Assembly (NCBI RefSeq): GCF_000143535.2
Contig: NC_037314.1
Location: 620,001 to 684,000, forward strand
Origin: Botrytis cinerea B05.10
Lineage: Eukaryota; Ascomycota; Leotiomycetes; Helotiales; Sclerotiniaceae
DNA length: 64,000 nucleotides
Direction of reading: 5' to 3'
Both the position numbers and the translations under genes were made by a program. Shown here in pieces: positions 38,130 through 51,176 of this stretch (position 1 is its first letter; every line of letters begins with the position of its first letter). Under the pieces are notes generated by a model. That model was not told where the DNA came from and searched no databases. It worked only from the letters and a program-made list of their open reading frames with translations.

Positions 38130-40147
38130 TACAAATAGAATAAACATATCGGGGTCGCAGCTGTTCGCGCGAAGTAGAATAATGCAAACCCCATAAAATA
38201 TCTGGAGAGAATTATGAGGACACAAAAGTTGTATGTACAAGCTCAATATGGCAAAGTACAGAGGTTAAGCACTGTCCAAATCGCCAGCACTATAAATAAT
38301 GCGTCATTACAATCACAACTTTAATATAACTAACCAATCGAGACTGTCGCTACTGTCAATATATCCAATCACCTTCTTGAGATGTGTATCTTGAAGTTCT
38401 GTGACCCTGCTACACGAACTTTCTTCACCAAAAATCTCCTGGAACTACCTACCTAGCGCAACTTCTATTCCGAGTAATTTCCATCACTATCTAAGAGGCT
38501 ACAATGCTCGGCTATTTCCCAAGTGTTTGAAGACAACACTGGAAGTAATATTAAGATGAATCTTGATGCAACATAAGTGGGTATGGGCACATGGTCATGC
38601 ACTAGCAAATTTCGCACGTATAAAGCTCTCGTAGACCTGAGCTCCCGAGAAGCATGAACAATCAACTATGCAATCGAAATCCTACTTTCAATCCTCAAAG
38701 CCACATCATCACCACGGTAATATCAACAAACATGAATCACAGCCATGGGGAAGATATACCTTTGGATGTAAAGTATTTATCTATCATCACACATTACGAT
38801 ACATCATTTCCGACTGACCTTCGACAAACTGCAGATACAGACCAACAAGACTCAACTATGCCACGCAACAGCCACGATTCTTCTACAGAGAATGTGCAAA
38901 ATCTGAAACAAGACTCAATTACACAGAATGAATTCGACGCCTCGTTCAGTTTTTCGGAAGAAAAGTTGAACTTTAATGATATGTCCCAAGTCCACAAACA
39001 AGAAGCGCAGCTCTATGAACCTAAGAATTGGTCAACATATACATATCTCCAAGAATCATCAAAAAATATGAAAGAAGAATTTCATGCGTAAGCTCAACTC
39101 GAGGGGTTTACAAGCCCATCAACAATTGGAACAAGCACACAAGCAGCCCGACGCTCAATGGCCGGCGAACAATGCTCAACTTTCAGAGTTGACGCATTCG
39201 GTGAAGAAAGAATTACTTGCGCAAGCTCAAATGGAAGTTGGGCAAAGCGACAGCCAGACGATGGACGCTGCAGGTATACAAAATCCAAGCAAAGATGCGA
39301 CTACAGAACAGACTGAGAAACTTCATGCTTATGAGCGTGGCTGTGGCCACGACGTATAACAATACGAAATCCGAGGAAGCCTGGCATCGCACAAACGACT
39401 AATTTGGGATACGATAGTTTGCAGGGGAGCTTCGACATTTCTAGGCGATGACATCATACATGTACAGAGTAGGGGTAGCTTGCTATAGCCGACGTTGTGG
39501 AAGAGAGTTTGAGACAGCTTGCATAGCCACTAACCATACGGTGTTCTGTCAATGTAGACTGAGCAGACTGTTGGCAAGAGTACTAAATGTCTCATTAGCA
39601 GGTTGTTTTTGACTTGGCTCATACACACAATACAGTTGGTACATGAAGATATTTCAACATCAAAATGTAATACCAAGCACAATACATACTCAAACATCTA
39701 ATAAAATACTCTCCTAAATTGTTGATGAGAAATCGCACTCTTGATATAACTGGAAAGAGACCAATGAGTTTCATCATCATCACCAAGACTCTATCATGAT
39801 AAAAGTTTTTGTAAAATGCCTGTTGTTGATGTGATAATTTCATGAAGTCACAACCCTGCTCGCAACACCAATCAATGATCCCCACCTAAAAAAACCCCTG
39901 TCCCATCCCATCCCATCTCATCCACAAACCACAAGGCTGACGAAACTCTCCATGACCAAAAACCCGCAATTCCAATCATCCCATATAAAATCAATCCAAA
40001 TCCAAATCCAAATCCAAATCCCATCCCGTCCCATCCCATCAACCAGCAAGCCACACTCATAAATCCATTCCAACTTCCAATCGTCAACCTCTCTTCAAAC
40101 CTCTCGCCTCTCACCTCCAATTCCCAAGCCCAAGCAATCCCCTCACC
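38130..40147. other. 2-kb intergenic region with one doubtful gene
   Basis: Besides the possible broken gene at 38654-39359, no supported coding region. 39886-40140 is C/A-rich and strongly pyrimidine-biased, probably promoter and 5' UTR of the Maf gene, with CCAAAT and CCCAT tandem units at about 39990-40040. Confidence 0.45.
38654..39359 (+). pseudogene. doubtful gene, possible frameshift: Gln/Ser-rich coiled-coil-like product
   Basis: A 145-codon frame (38654-39091) ends in KNMKEEFHA and a TAA. An overlapping frame in another register (39084-39359) carries on with a similar polar, Gln-rich helical character (HQQLEQAHKQ, VKKELLAQAQMEVGQ). One lost base near 39085 would explain the break. 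A GTAAGC donor at 39089 with an acceptor near 39136 (48-bp intron) is another way out, but it leads into a third register. No domain is recognised. It could also be no gene at all. Confidence 0.3.
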
Positions 40148-41086
40148 ATGCCCGACGAAAAATACACCCCCCTCGCAACCTCCGCGCCCAAATCTCCTCC
40201 GCCAACCTACGAATCCGCCGGGACGCAACACGGCGCCCTCCCCACGCGTCCCCTCTCTCAATCCATATCCGCAGGCAAAGGTCCCTTACCCCGGGGTCCC
40301 TTTCCACTCGACATTCCCCTGCTGCAGCAATTAAAAGGAAAACGCATCGTTCTCGCTTCTGCCAGTCCGAGACGGAAACACATTTTAGCTTCTGTGAGTG
40401 TCTATCTCCCTACTATGGTTTCCATCAAGTCATAGGAATATCCACTAACCCACCTTCCCCCCTCCTCACAGATCGGTCTCACAAACCTTGAGATTATCCC
40501 CTCTCCCCTCCCCGAAAACCTGTCGAAAGAACACCTCGGCCCCTTCGACTACGTGCTGCAAACCGCCATCCAAAAAGCCCTCTCGGTATACACGCACTGT
40601 CTCGACAACTCTCTCGCCAGCATTCCAGACCCCTCCCTCATCATCGCCGCCGACACAGTCATCGTCACCAACTCCGGAGTCATCCTCGAAAAACCGCGTT
40701 CACAAACCGAGCACATCCGCATGCTGCAACGACTCCGCGACGAGAAATCACACAAAGTATTCACCGCGATCGCGGTCGTAGTGCCGCGCGAAGACGCGCG
40801 GTATCCGGGATATAACTGCGAGAACGAGGTAGTGGAGACGAAAGTGGTGTTTGATGCGGATATCGGGGATGAGTTGATCGAGGCGTATGTGAGGACGCGG
40901 GAGGGCGTGGATAAGGCGGGCGGATATGCGATACAGGGGATGGGAGCGATGTTGGTGGAAAGGATAGAAGGGAGCTGGGATAATGTGGTGGGACTACCGA
41001 TTCGGAATGCGGTGGCGTTGATGGAGAAGGCGGTGTTTGATCAGGAGGATTTGGATCCCGAGGAAAATCTGGAGGGGATGGAGTAG
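40148..41086 (+). CDS. Maf-like nucleoside triphosphate pyrophosphatase
   Basis: Two exons, 40148-40393 and 40472-41086, giving 286 aa. The Maf/Ham1-fold signature is clear: IVLASASPRRKHILA (phosphate-binding), then ADTVIV with the catalytic aspartate, LEKPRSQTEHIRMLQRL, and the late GVDKAGGYAIQGMGAMLVERIEGSWDNVVGLP. Maf proteins hydrolyse non-canonical or modified nucleotides (for example pseudo-UTP, m5UTP, dTTP) to monophosphates and pyrophosphate. The ~65-residue N-terminal extension, with PPPTYES, is longer than in bacterial Maf and looks disordered. The first exon ends right after KHILAS, phase 0. No targeting signal is evident. Confidence 0.93.
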
Positions 41087-41511
41087 ATGCTTGAGGGGGG
41101 GTTGGTGGATGTGTGGGATGGAGATGGAAATTGCATGTGAAATACGAGATGGGAGAAGAGGAAATCACACACAACATGCACATCTACTCAAACATACGAA
41201 TCCAAATTCGGAAACCCAACGGACATACATAAATTACTAGTGTAAATAGCGCCGCAAAAGCTTATAGAAAGTCATTCTCTCGTGGTACAAATACAAGACC
41301 CAATCCAATCCAATCCAAGATCCATCCATCCATCCATCCATCCCTTCTCATCCTAGATCCCCACCCCCCTCTTAAATTCCCCACCCCCAACTAACCCAAC
41401 CGCCCCCCTTTCCCAGCATCCCAACATCCATCCCAACATGCGATTTCCAAGCGAGCCAATTTCCACCCACTACAGCTCTAATAACTCTCAACTCCCTCAT
41501 ATTATAAAAGG

Positions 41512-41628
41512 AAAAAAAAAAAAAAAAAAAAAAAAAACACACACACGCACACAAACACACACACACACACATAGAAGTCAAAGTCAAAGTCAAAGTCGAA
41601 ACAGAAACAGAAACAGAAACAGAAACAA
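41512..41628 (+). repeat. composite microsatellite: A26, (CA)n, (AGTCAA)n, (AACAGA)n
   Basis: Poly(A) at 41512-41537 runs into CA dinucleotides (to about 41571), then hexamers AGTCAA (about 41575-41599) and AACAGA (about 41599-41628). Four different motifs sit directly next to each other. Confidence 0.8.
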
Positions 41629-41755
41629 AACCCCCATTATTCGCATTTGAAAAAAAAATATATCTCATATCCTACCTATCCATACTATCCATACTAATAA
41701 ATAAGTAACTAGCTATCCTACAATCATAAAACCCTACCTACCCTCCATCATCCAT

Positions 41756-41853
41756 CATCCAACATCCAACATCCAACATCCAACATCCAACATCCAACAT
41801 CCAACATCCAACATCCAACATCCAACATCCAACATCCAACATCCAACATCCAA
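41756..41853 (+). repeat. CATCCAA heptamer minisatellite, 14 perfect copies
   Basis: 98 bases made of exactly 14 identical CATCCAA units, preceded by degenerate CATC units and followed by CATACAG. It is not the fungal telomere motif. Confidence 0.9.
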
Positions 41854-42323
41854 CATACAGCCCTACCACCTCTTACCACCTCTTACCACAACAATCAAGA
41901 ATCAAGAATCCCCATCAGCTATAACCATAACCACAACCAACAATATTCAAGTATAATAGCTTAGCCTCTATCCTTAATACAGGTCCACGCCTTCAGCTTC
42001 ACATCCGACACACAATACAGGAAACCCACCCAACAATCTCTTCTCCTTAGAATAGATTACATATAAGTTATTCTTCATCATACACTCACATTCAAATATA
42101 CAAAACAATCAATATTATCCCCAAGGTCATAAGTAGAAAAGCATCGTAATAGCATTGAAACTGGATCGCTTTTCACAAGATCTATCTAACCACTTCTTCA
42201 TGAAATTTATCGTTCTCGCATATTTCGTTCGCTTACTTAACGATTTCAGTAGCGTCATATCATATCATCATCGCTCATACTCTCATTCCTCATATCCCAT
42301 CATTTCATCATGTCCCTAGAAAT

Positions 42324-45300
42324 CTAAAAGCCCCACCCACGCTCCTCTCTCCTCTCTTCACGATATTCATCTTCTCTCTCCTCCTCCCTCTCCCTCTCAC
42401 CCCAACCACCTTCATTTCCATGATCTCCTCCACCAAATCCCATACCACCAAATCTCTCCGCCAACCCTCCAACTCTCTCACCAAATTCTCCACCACCATA
42501 TCCACCATATTCATGTCTTGGTGGTTCCTCAGATCTTTCACGTTCACCGCCCCAACCACCATGTTCTTCTCTTTCTTGGCCATATCCACCATAGTCCTGA
42601 CGAGGCTCCTCAAATCTCTCTCTGTGCTCCTCTCTCTCTGGAATATACTCTTGAGGTCTATCGCTACCCTCACTTCCATGACTGTGATGCCTGTGATGTC
42701 TTCTATGGCTCCTGTTACTATCGCCACTATCGCTACCAGATCTCTCTTCTCTGTGATGTTCCGCTTCATGATAGTGACGCCCATCAGCAGTTTCACCCTC
42801 GCGCCATGTTTCAGTCTCAACTCTACCATCAGAACGTTCGTAGATGCGTTCGTTGGTTTCTTCGTAACCTCCACCATATTGAGGTCTCTGCTCGCTAATT
42901 TGTTCAAAGCCAAATCCGCGGCCTCCTTCCTGACCATACTGTTGATAATCTGTTCGCCTGCCACCATCTGCAAATTGTTCTTCTGTATACTCGGCTTGAG
43001 CATAGCGATCACCAGAGTGGCCTACTTCAGTATAGCTCTGCTCGTAGTTACCCTGAGAGTTGTAACCTTCGGAAGCGTATGATTCTTCCTTTCTTCCTCC
43101 ACCTAAAACTCCAGCTAACAGGCTTCCACCGACACCTCCAGCGAGAGCACCAACAATACCACCAAAAGCACCACCACCAACTGCTTCTCCAGCAAATTTG
43201 CCAATTCCTTCAGATGCTTGTCCACCAAATCCTGATGATCCACCATTACCACCCATTGAAGAAGCAAGACCACCCATGATTTCATTTGCCATTGGATTTG
43301 ACGAAGACATCATAGGACCTTGCTTGGACATCTTAAGTGGTGCACCACATCCATGACCAGTATCATGAACACCTTCAAGATGATTTTCACCAGTTTCAAC
43401 TCCATCTCTGCTCAACTTTCTTCGGTATTCCTCTTGTTCGTCACCGTCCTTGTTGCGCCACCAATCCTCTACAACTCTGAACATAAGTTGACGACCATCA
43501 GATGCTCCATCATCCCCATAGTTGCGAAGAGCGGGGTGATGGAAAACACCGTTAACGATACGATCGATTGTACGATCGGGATCAATTCGTTCATCATCCC
43601 AACAAGATATAATTTGAGGAACAACCCATTTGAGAACTTGAGAAGCGATTCTACCAGCGCATTCGTTGAGGATCTAAATTTTTTTTATGTTAGTATCAAT
43701 GATGATTATAGAATGGCTATTGTAGGCTTTCATCAAGTTCGATGCCAAAGATATCATACGATCTAAGGAAAGATGGCCTTGCGGATAGTAGCTATAGTGT
43801 AGAAACAGTACTTACGTTGGAGAAATGATCCTTAGATAACATAGAATGTGTTGGATCAGTAGAATAGTCATCGTTGAAAACAATCAATTGCTTGTCCTTA
43901 CTGCTTTGGATAACTTCAGAGGAACCCGTATTCAATTCGGTCTTAATTTGGCCAATGATTGGAAGAACGAATGGAGCAAGGAGAGAGAAGACAAAAATGT
44001 TGATCTGTTCCTCAATGTTCTCGATGAGATCTGGAAGGATAGGAATCTTTTCGATAGCTTCACGAATTTGTTGCATAGTCTCGTCGTGCCATTGAATGAT
44101 TGGATAAATATCCTTAGCGACTTCTTGCATTCGGATTGTAAAAGCTTCTGGGTCTTTTGGGGAGACTTCCTCTTGAGATTCATGGGCAGCAGCAGCGTTG
44201 GCTTGAAGCTCATCTGCTTTGCCAGCTTCATCTTTACCACCAAAAAGTCCGGAAGGAACTGAACTCAATAGATCTTTCAGAACACTAGTATTGCCTTCAC
44301 TACCTTCTTGCATGGTTCCTTCAAGGGCTTGAATTTCGCTTTGAGTTGCTTTGTCGTCGAATTCACCCATGACAGAGTGAAGGAAGTCAACACCACCAAA
44401 GGTGCCAGTAATGAGTGGGTACACTTCTTCTTCAGCGCCTGGAAGCTCGATTCGAGTCCTTCTTCCAACGTGTGGGAAAACATCACGTTCACCCATCTCG
44501 ATAAGAGCAAGTTCAGTGTAATTGCTGTGAGCAGAGAAATCCTCCAAACAGTGTAGTCCAGTACCCATCAATCGAAGTGCCTCATATAAGTCGTCCTTGT
44601 TCTGGTTTCTCCCATAAGATCTACCAAGTCGAATACATTCACGGAAAAGTTTTCGGACATGTTCAGCAGATGACATGATTCCAACACGTTCGTTAGCAAT
44701 ATAGTTCTTCATGCCCGTATGGGGGTCGATGGCGAGCTCAATTTCTTCATCGACTGGACCTCGAAGTCTAGGATCGTATTGTGAAGCATCAAGATTATCA
44801 GCATAATCCTTTGGGTTGTCAATGTGATCTTCTGGTCGATAACAACCCAATCTTTGAGCTGTAACTTCGAACTCTCGTGTGCCATATCCAAATGTCATAA
44901 ATCCAAGAACCCAGAGTAGAATGCGAATAGCTTCGGCGGAGACATATTTGACAGTACCAACATCGATCGCTTGAGCTAGAAGAGGGACGATAATCAGTTT
45001 CTGATAGCCGTGAGATTGAGGGGTGGGTGAGTTCAAGATATAATGAGACGATACTTACAGTAATCTCTCAACCAGTTACCAAAGTAAACTCTTGCTACCG
45101 TCATCTTATCAAACTTCTTTCCACCACAAGCTCTTGACATCATAAGTGTGAGAAGGGTATCCTCAATATCTCCATGGCGCCCTGAACGACAGATGAGAAG
45201 ATGTTCTCTTGCATCCCTAGGTAGGCGGTATAGGCATGAACTTACAGTTTATTCCTTCAATTTTGGAAACCGACGCAATATTTCCAGCACCAAAAGCATG

Positions 45301-45369
45301 AGCTGGATGTGCTAATAGTAGTAGGATCGCAAAGGACAGAAGCAGCGTCGAGCTGCTGAACGAAATCAT
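42324..45369 (-). CDS. het-c: HET-C, heterokaryon incompatibility protein
   Basis: Four exons: 45246-45369, 45059-45181, 43816-44975 and 42324-43673, giving 918 aa. A signal peptide (STLLLSFAILLLLAHPAHA) is followed by FGAGNIASVSKIEGINWRHGDIED, the hallmark start of HET-C. Then come YFGNWLRDYSQAIDVGT, GLHCLEDFSAHSNYTELALIE and a long helical region. The C-terminal ~380 residues contain a Gly-rich hydrophobic block (AGEAVGGGAFGGIVGALAG) and a His/Glu/Arg/Gly-rich tail, as in Neurospora het-c. There, alleles differ in a short variable segment and, with the NLR-type pin-c, cause vegetative incompatibility. No pin-c-like HET-domain gene is adjacent here. Frames antisense to the tail are shadows. 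Confidence 0.95.
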
Positions 45370-47757
45370 GTTTGCGATGATATATTCGAATAGTTGGTTG
45401 TTGAACTTATGGAGGGGTTCAAATCGAACGGAACAAGAACTGGAAGTAGGAAAAGCAAATATGAGGAGATTAGTGGACCAACTGATCGAAGGCTTCTCGA
45501 GGGGTCAAATTGTGTAGCAAATAGGTAAGCCAAGACGAATATCTTCAAAATTGGTGGGGTTTTGATACGATATTCGCTGTACGCCAAGTCAAGACGATCC
45601 AGTAAGATTTGATCCCGGGCCAGAAAAGAATCAAAGGATGTTTTATGTTGGTCCTGCGGTCAGCTGTGATTGAGGGAGAGGTGTATAGCAATGGAGGGGA
45701 ATGGCTACAAGTGTAGTGAATGGGTTATGTTATGACCTGATGGCGATCACTGATACACAGAACAGACAGAACAGACAGAAGCTGCGCCGTCGTTGTCAAA
45801 GAGTATTGAGGTAACCTTACAAGCTTGAGGAATGTAGGGCTGGCCACAGTGCCCAGGTGTGTAGGAATGCTCGAGCTATGAAGGTCGCAGTGAAGGTGGG
45901 GAAAAGAAAGAGGGTTATTAGATTTTTGGTGTGCTTGAGGTAGGTCGGAGAGACGTACGTGATTGATGAGCACTGGAGGTGTCTGCTGTTGAAGGCCCAA
46001 TTTAGAATGCCCTAAATGTGAGGCTATCTTGAATTTGCTATAGTGTGTACCTACCGTGGGCGTAAGAAGTGAATGTGTGTGTATGTGCTTTGAACTGCGG
46101 AAGAGCGTTTGATGGTGGTTTTCCATCAGGTGTCCTTTCGTCAGGCGGTGCGATTCATACCGTGCTGTGGTCCAGGTTGAAAGTATGAAAGCCTTTGCCG
46201 TTGGGGTATGGAATGGGATCCAGCAGTGTTTCAAGGCCTACCTAGGGACACGGCATGATTCAGGCATGATGTTGAATGTGCTGCAGCAATACCCATATAC
46301 TCTCCATCCCACTGTAGATTCCCAGCCTTTCCCACCAGTGTTCCATTGCTGGAGAAAGCATGTACTATTCTAGCAGCAATCACAGCAGAGCAAACAAAAC
46401 CATTCAGCAGGAAATCTCACATATTAAAAAGGAAAGCAGGCCAGCCCAAGCCAACCCACATCACCAAGGAGAGCGAGCACATGTGCTAGGCAATGGATGT
46501 AATTAGGCTTAATTTGGGTCGAGGAGGGTCGAGTAGGGTCATGTAGGGTAGAATAGGTCGGATCATATCGTTATACGAGCATATCTTTAGGTATACCCTG
46601 TAATGCGCCCACAAAAGCCAATTTTCTGTTACCCAATACAAATTGGATGCGTTGAGGAGAGTTGAATTCAGTTCAGTTCAGTGCCGGTACCTACTCATTA
46701 GTAGCACTCGCACCCACATTCACCGAAGTGGAGTGAAAGCCTGGAAATCAAGTAAGTTGCAACGATTGTTGTTCAGGCGTGTAGGCTTGTGGGCTTGTGG
46801 GCTTGTGGGCTTGTAGGCTTGAAGGCTCTCCAGCCTTTTCATTCTCGTGGCAAGAAAGGCTGGAAATGTGCAGATAGACATGATGATCACAGAAATCCAG
46901 GTATCTATCTATCTGGTGAGCGAATGTCACATTTACCCCGAGTACCTTCTGAAATGGGTCAGATGGACTGACTAGGCTGTTTAATTTGTAGCACCAAGAT
47001 CACCGAAATCGGGCGAGAAGAAAAAGAACCTTTGAGGCTTCGTAGCGCCGAAACGGATCAAGATCTATGCCTAGCTAGGTAATTTAGTGAGTGAAAAACC
47101 AGATAGGTCCTAGAGATCAATAGAAAGCGACCCCGTGGCCTTCCCCTATGAGAATGATACCAGCAGAAGGGACGGGCAGAAGCAAAAGAAAGTCTGTCCC
47201 AACCATGAAGAGGTCGAGCCGGTATCCATTACATCGCTATGTTCTTGACCCCTACACCCATCATCGTCTTGCCAGGAGGAGAGAAGAGAAGAGAAAAATA
47301 AAATAAAAAATAAAGCCAAAAATCTTTTACTCGCCGTACCCCCTCCCGTGCCCTCCCCTCCCCTCCCCCCACTCATTCACTTGCGCCTGTCCTCACTACT
47401 GTACCCTACTACCCTACTTCCCTACTTCCCTACTTTTCCCTCGTTTCCCCCCATTAATTGCTCTTTGGTGCGGCCTCCCATGCCCCCAGTGATCTTAGTG
47501 ATCGGAAAGCCCATAATCCGCTTTTAAAGCGTTCACCTCCCCCCTCCCCCCCAAACGCAAATAAAGCCCAACACAATCCCTCAAATTTTACTTGCGTCTC
47601 ATATTTCTCAGGCTTGATACCGCAGCAGCGACAGCCTACAATCAACGCAACCCAATCTTGCAAGACATCCCTCCCTGCCTGCCTCCCTACAGACCGCCAT
47701 ACACACACATACATCCTCACCACACATTCCATATCAATCAGAAAAAAATTAAAAAAA
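45370..47757. other. 2.4-kb divergent intergenic region, no gene seen
   Basis: It lies between het-c (-) and the HMG-box gene (+). Contains short direct repeats: an 8-bp GGCTTGTG-type array at about 46782-46820, AGGGTCG-like units near 46517-46560, and CCCTACTT units near 47401-47443. The last ~400 bp are pyrimidine-rich, typical of a 5' leader. Confidence 0.5.
46782..46820 (+). repeat. GGCTTGTG octamer repeat
   Basis: About five near-identical 8-bp units, the last ones with A or AA substitutions. Confidence 0.75.
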
Positions 47758-49233
47758 ATGGCACGTTCAAAGAAGACGGAAGAAAAACCCAAGGACGTTC
47801 CAGCTGGTGACGGAGCAACTTTACAAATCGACGTTGCAAGCTTTGTGAGAACCAGAGATACTGTAAGTTTTCTCTTCTTTATTCACCCTCTTCACATTCC
47901 TTGCCTCGAGCCATTCCGTCTTCTTCATCGCATTCCGATCCATCAACCACCCCCCCCGCCATCACCTATATACATCATCCCCATCAGCTATGGTGCAACA
48001 GCTACAACTACATATTTGAATGAGCCATACAAATATCGAAATCGCACATTGACGCGACTCGATTGCACCAATTTTCACGTCCAAATTCTCAACTTCACGT
48101 TCTCCCGCAAAGTCCATCACGCGTCAATCCTGTTTACATCCTATCCTACCCTATCCCTCGTTCGCGTTTCAATACAATGGCGACCCCACCAACCCGCCAG
48201 CAAATGGATTTGAACTTGTATCTTTGTGAGCAAACGCTAATGTGGTCAAAGTTTATCGGTGGTCTCGCGACTTTACAAGAAGCCATCTCAAGTGTTTCCT
48301 CCGCCTACATCAAACATACCAATGCTGTCCTCGGCGAACATGGCACCGGTTATACCATCGATACAGCGCTATCCAAGCTCGGCGATAATCCTCTCCTCGA
48401 AACTTTGGGTGCTCTTCAACGTGCCGCAAGCCCTATCATAGCCAAAGCTGCGGATACTGCCCCAGAGAAGAAGGAAAGAAAAAAGAGACAACACGATCCC
48501 AATGCGCCAAAGCGTCCTCTGACTCCATTCTTCCTCTACATGCAAACCGCTCGTCCTATTATCGCAAAAGACCTTGGTGATGTTCCCAAGGGAGAGGTTT
48601 CAAGTGAAGGTACCAAGAGATGGACTGACATGGCTCCTAAGGATAAAGCTGTAAGTTTTGTTATCCAAGCTCTTTTTTTTTCTTCTTTTTCATTGCTAAT
48701 AGTATTTCAAGCTTTGGCAAGATGCCTACAAGGATAACCTCCGTCTCTACAATGCGCGCATGCACTCCTACCGCAGAGGCAACCTTACAGCTAAGGAAAT
48801 GGGTGATGATGCTGCTGCGGCATACGCTGATGAGAACAACATTGGAGCAGATGCTTCTGCCGATGCTCAACTCGTAGGAGAAGCTACCGCCGGAGTTACA
48901 GCTACAGTTGAGGAAGAAGAAGATGCAGAAGGTGAACCTGAAGCCGAAGCCGAAGTTGAGAAATCACCAACTCCAGCTCCAAAGACTCCAAAAGCCAAGG
49001 GACGTAAATCAAAAGGCAAAGCCGATGTCGCTGAAGAAATCCCCGCTCCATCATCTGCTTCTATCGTCCCCCCTCAAAAAGAAGCAAGCCCAGCTAGAAA
49101 GCGTAAGCGCTCTGGCAAGAAGGCTGATGAGCCAGTTGTTGCTACTACCGAACAAGAAGAAGCACCAGCAACAATTGAAACACCTAAATCAGCACCAAAG
49201 TCTAGAAAGAAGAAGGCTAAGACTGATGCATAG
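47758..49233 (+). CDS. HMG-box DNA-binding protein with acidic/basic tail
   Basis: Three exons, 47758-47862, 48252-48650 and 48712-49233, giving 341 aa. A conserved N-terminal module (IDVASFVRTRDT then FIGGLATLQEAISS) precedes a single HMG box at about 117-190: DPNAPKRPLTPFFLYM, then TKRWTDMAPKDKALWQDAYKDNLRLYNARM. The tail is Ala/Glu-rich and then Lys-rich (KAKGRKSKGKADV, RKRKRSGKKAD, KSRKKKAKTDA), fitting a chromatin protein. The box resembles the sequence-independent NHP6/HMGB type. Intron 1 is long (389 bp). I chose acceptor 48251 because a CTAAT branch site lies just before it and the frame continues FIGGL; other acceptors nearby would add residues. Confidence 0.88.
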
Positions 49234-50103
49234 ATTACGGAGATGAAATAAAGAAAACAAATATTAAAATCTTTTTCTTTTCGCAGCAAAAGATTCTAGC
49301 TACTCAGGCGTGGCGTTCACCTTTGATTTCTTCTTTGCAATTGTGTTTAGGGAGGTCTTTTTTTTTTTAAAAAAAACATAACATGGATATCGATGCTCTT
49401 TCTCTGTCTTTTCGTTTTCCTTTTCCTTTCCCTTCTCATACACATTTTGTCGTTGTCAAATGGTTGACGGATATGGATATGGATATGGAATGTGGAATAT
49501 GAATGCTCTTACGTGAATTCTGTTTACTTTTGACTCGATCAATGGATATGGATGGATCTTTGGGGTTAGCTTTAGCTGGTACAAGGTACACAATGGGTGA
49601 ATTGATTGGTTGCAAGGTATAACTTTACTTTTTGCTTGTGGTGGAGGGAAAGAAATGAAATGAGTTGAATTGAATTAAATTGCTTTTTGAGTTCTGAACT
49701 ATGAGTGTGTTGTGTGAGCTTTTGTGGTGGATGGATTTGGAAGGGGAGAGGATGGGTTGAGAGGGTTGGGTTACGCGTTAGGTAGATAGCTTTCTATCTA
49801 TCTATCCAGCTTTCTATGTTGCTAGCGGAGTGGAGTGGAGTGGGATGGAACGGAATGGAATGAATAATTAGCATCTTTGATATCATACCTCTCTGTCTTC
49901 TTGTTAGTGAATGAGTGTTTCTGATATTAGTGATGTTGATGTTGAGGTGTAAGGTGTAAGTAAGGTGTAAGGTATTGAAATGCTGAAACCCTGAAATGAA
50001 CGATGAATACCTATGTGTTTAAGCTTTTTTAATGGATGGGTGGGGGTGGGATTAATGAGGGAGGGGGTTGAATATGGAGGATCTATTTTGAAGGTGAGGT
50101 TTG

Positions 50104-50218
<115 letters not shown>

Positions 50219-50898
50219 GAGGGGGGGGGATGGGGAGGATAGGAGGGAGGGAGGGGAGAAGAGAGAAGACGAATTTGGGGAGAGGAGGGGGATAAGGAGG
50301 AGGGTGGAGATGGAGATAGAGATTGAAATATAGGGGAAGAGAATAGAGAAAAGGGGGGGGGGTGAGGAAGAGAAAAGGGAAAAAGGGGAAGAGATGTGGG
50401 ATACAGGATATGAGATATAGGAAGATATGAAAGGGGAAAAGGAGTGGAAAGGAAGTGGAAAGAGAAGGTAAAGAGGGAGTGAGGATTTGCTGGAAATATA
50501 TATAGGGATGGACTTCGGATTCTGGATTTTGGATTCTGGATTTTGGATAGATGAGATGGAGTGGAGTGGAGTGGAGTGGAATGGAATGATGTGGAAATGG
50601 AGTATATTGTATTGTATAGAGGAGTATGCGGAGTGGGAGAGGAGGGCTAAATGGAGAATGGAGAATGGAGAAAGATCTGTGTGAAACGGTGTTGTGGGAG
50701 GAGGTAAGAGAAGTTGATGGTTTTTTTTCTGAGGGGAATTTTCAATTTTCTTGTTTTGTGGGAGGGCTGGGCTGTGTGAGAAGAGAGGAGAGGGAAGAGG
50801 GAGGGGAGAACAAGGGGTTGTGTGGGTGATTTATGGAAATTTCTGGTGAGGGTGAGTGTGTGATGGATGGGATGGGTTAGGATTATTTGGGTTGTAAA

Positions 50899-50929
50899 TT
50901 TGATTTGATTTGATTTGATTTGATTTGAT
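50899..50929 (+). repeat. TTTGA pentamer repeat
   Basis: About six tandem TTTGA units, followed by TGGGTT/TTGGTCT-like imperfect repeats up to about 50,970. Confidence 0.8.
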
Positions 50930-51128
50930 CTGGGTTGGGTTTGGTTTTGGTCTTGGTTTTGGTCTTGGTTGAGTTGTTTTGGACTGTGGTTGGTAGGTTT
51001 GTTGAAATTTGGGTTGGTGAGGTTTGATGAGGTTTGGATTTGGAAATTTGAGGGTTTGGATTTGGGGGGTTGAGGGGTTGAGGGGTTAGGTTTGAAGAGG
51101 GATGGGGGGAGGGAGAAGGGAGAAGGGG

Positions 51129-51131
<3 letters not shown>

Positions 51132-51172
<41 letters not shown>
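51132..51172 (+). repeat. GA dinucleotide microsatellite
   Basis: About 20 GA units in the purine-rich field. Confidence 0.88.

Positions 51173-51176
<4 letters not shown>

Larger units (their letters stand above)
41087..42323. other. 1.2-kb intergenic region packed with simple repeats
   Basis: It lies between the convergent Maf and het-c genes. Contains A26, a CA repeat, AGTCAA and AACAGA hexamers and a 14-copy CATCCAA array. The + strand is C/A-rich with few G. No gene is seen. Confidence 0.6.

Noticed and set aside
41756..41853. CATCCAA array as a telomere or CRISPR-like array
   Set aside because: The unit is not TTAGGG and there are no spacers; it is a plain tandem minisatellite in eukaryotic DNA.
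42420..43082. 220-codon + strand frame, Ser/Thr/Ile-rich with hydrophobic stretches
   Set aside because: It is the antisense of the glycine/His/Glu-rich tail of het-c, whose coding sense is clear.
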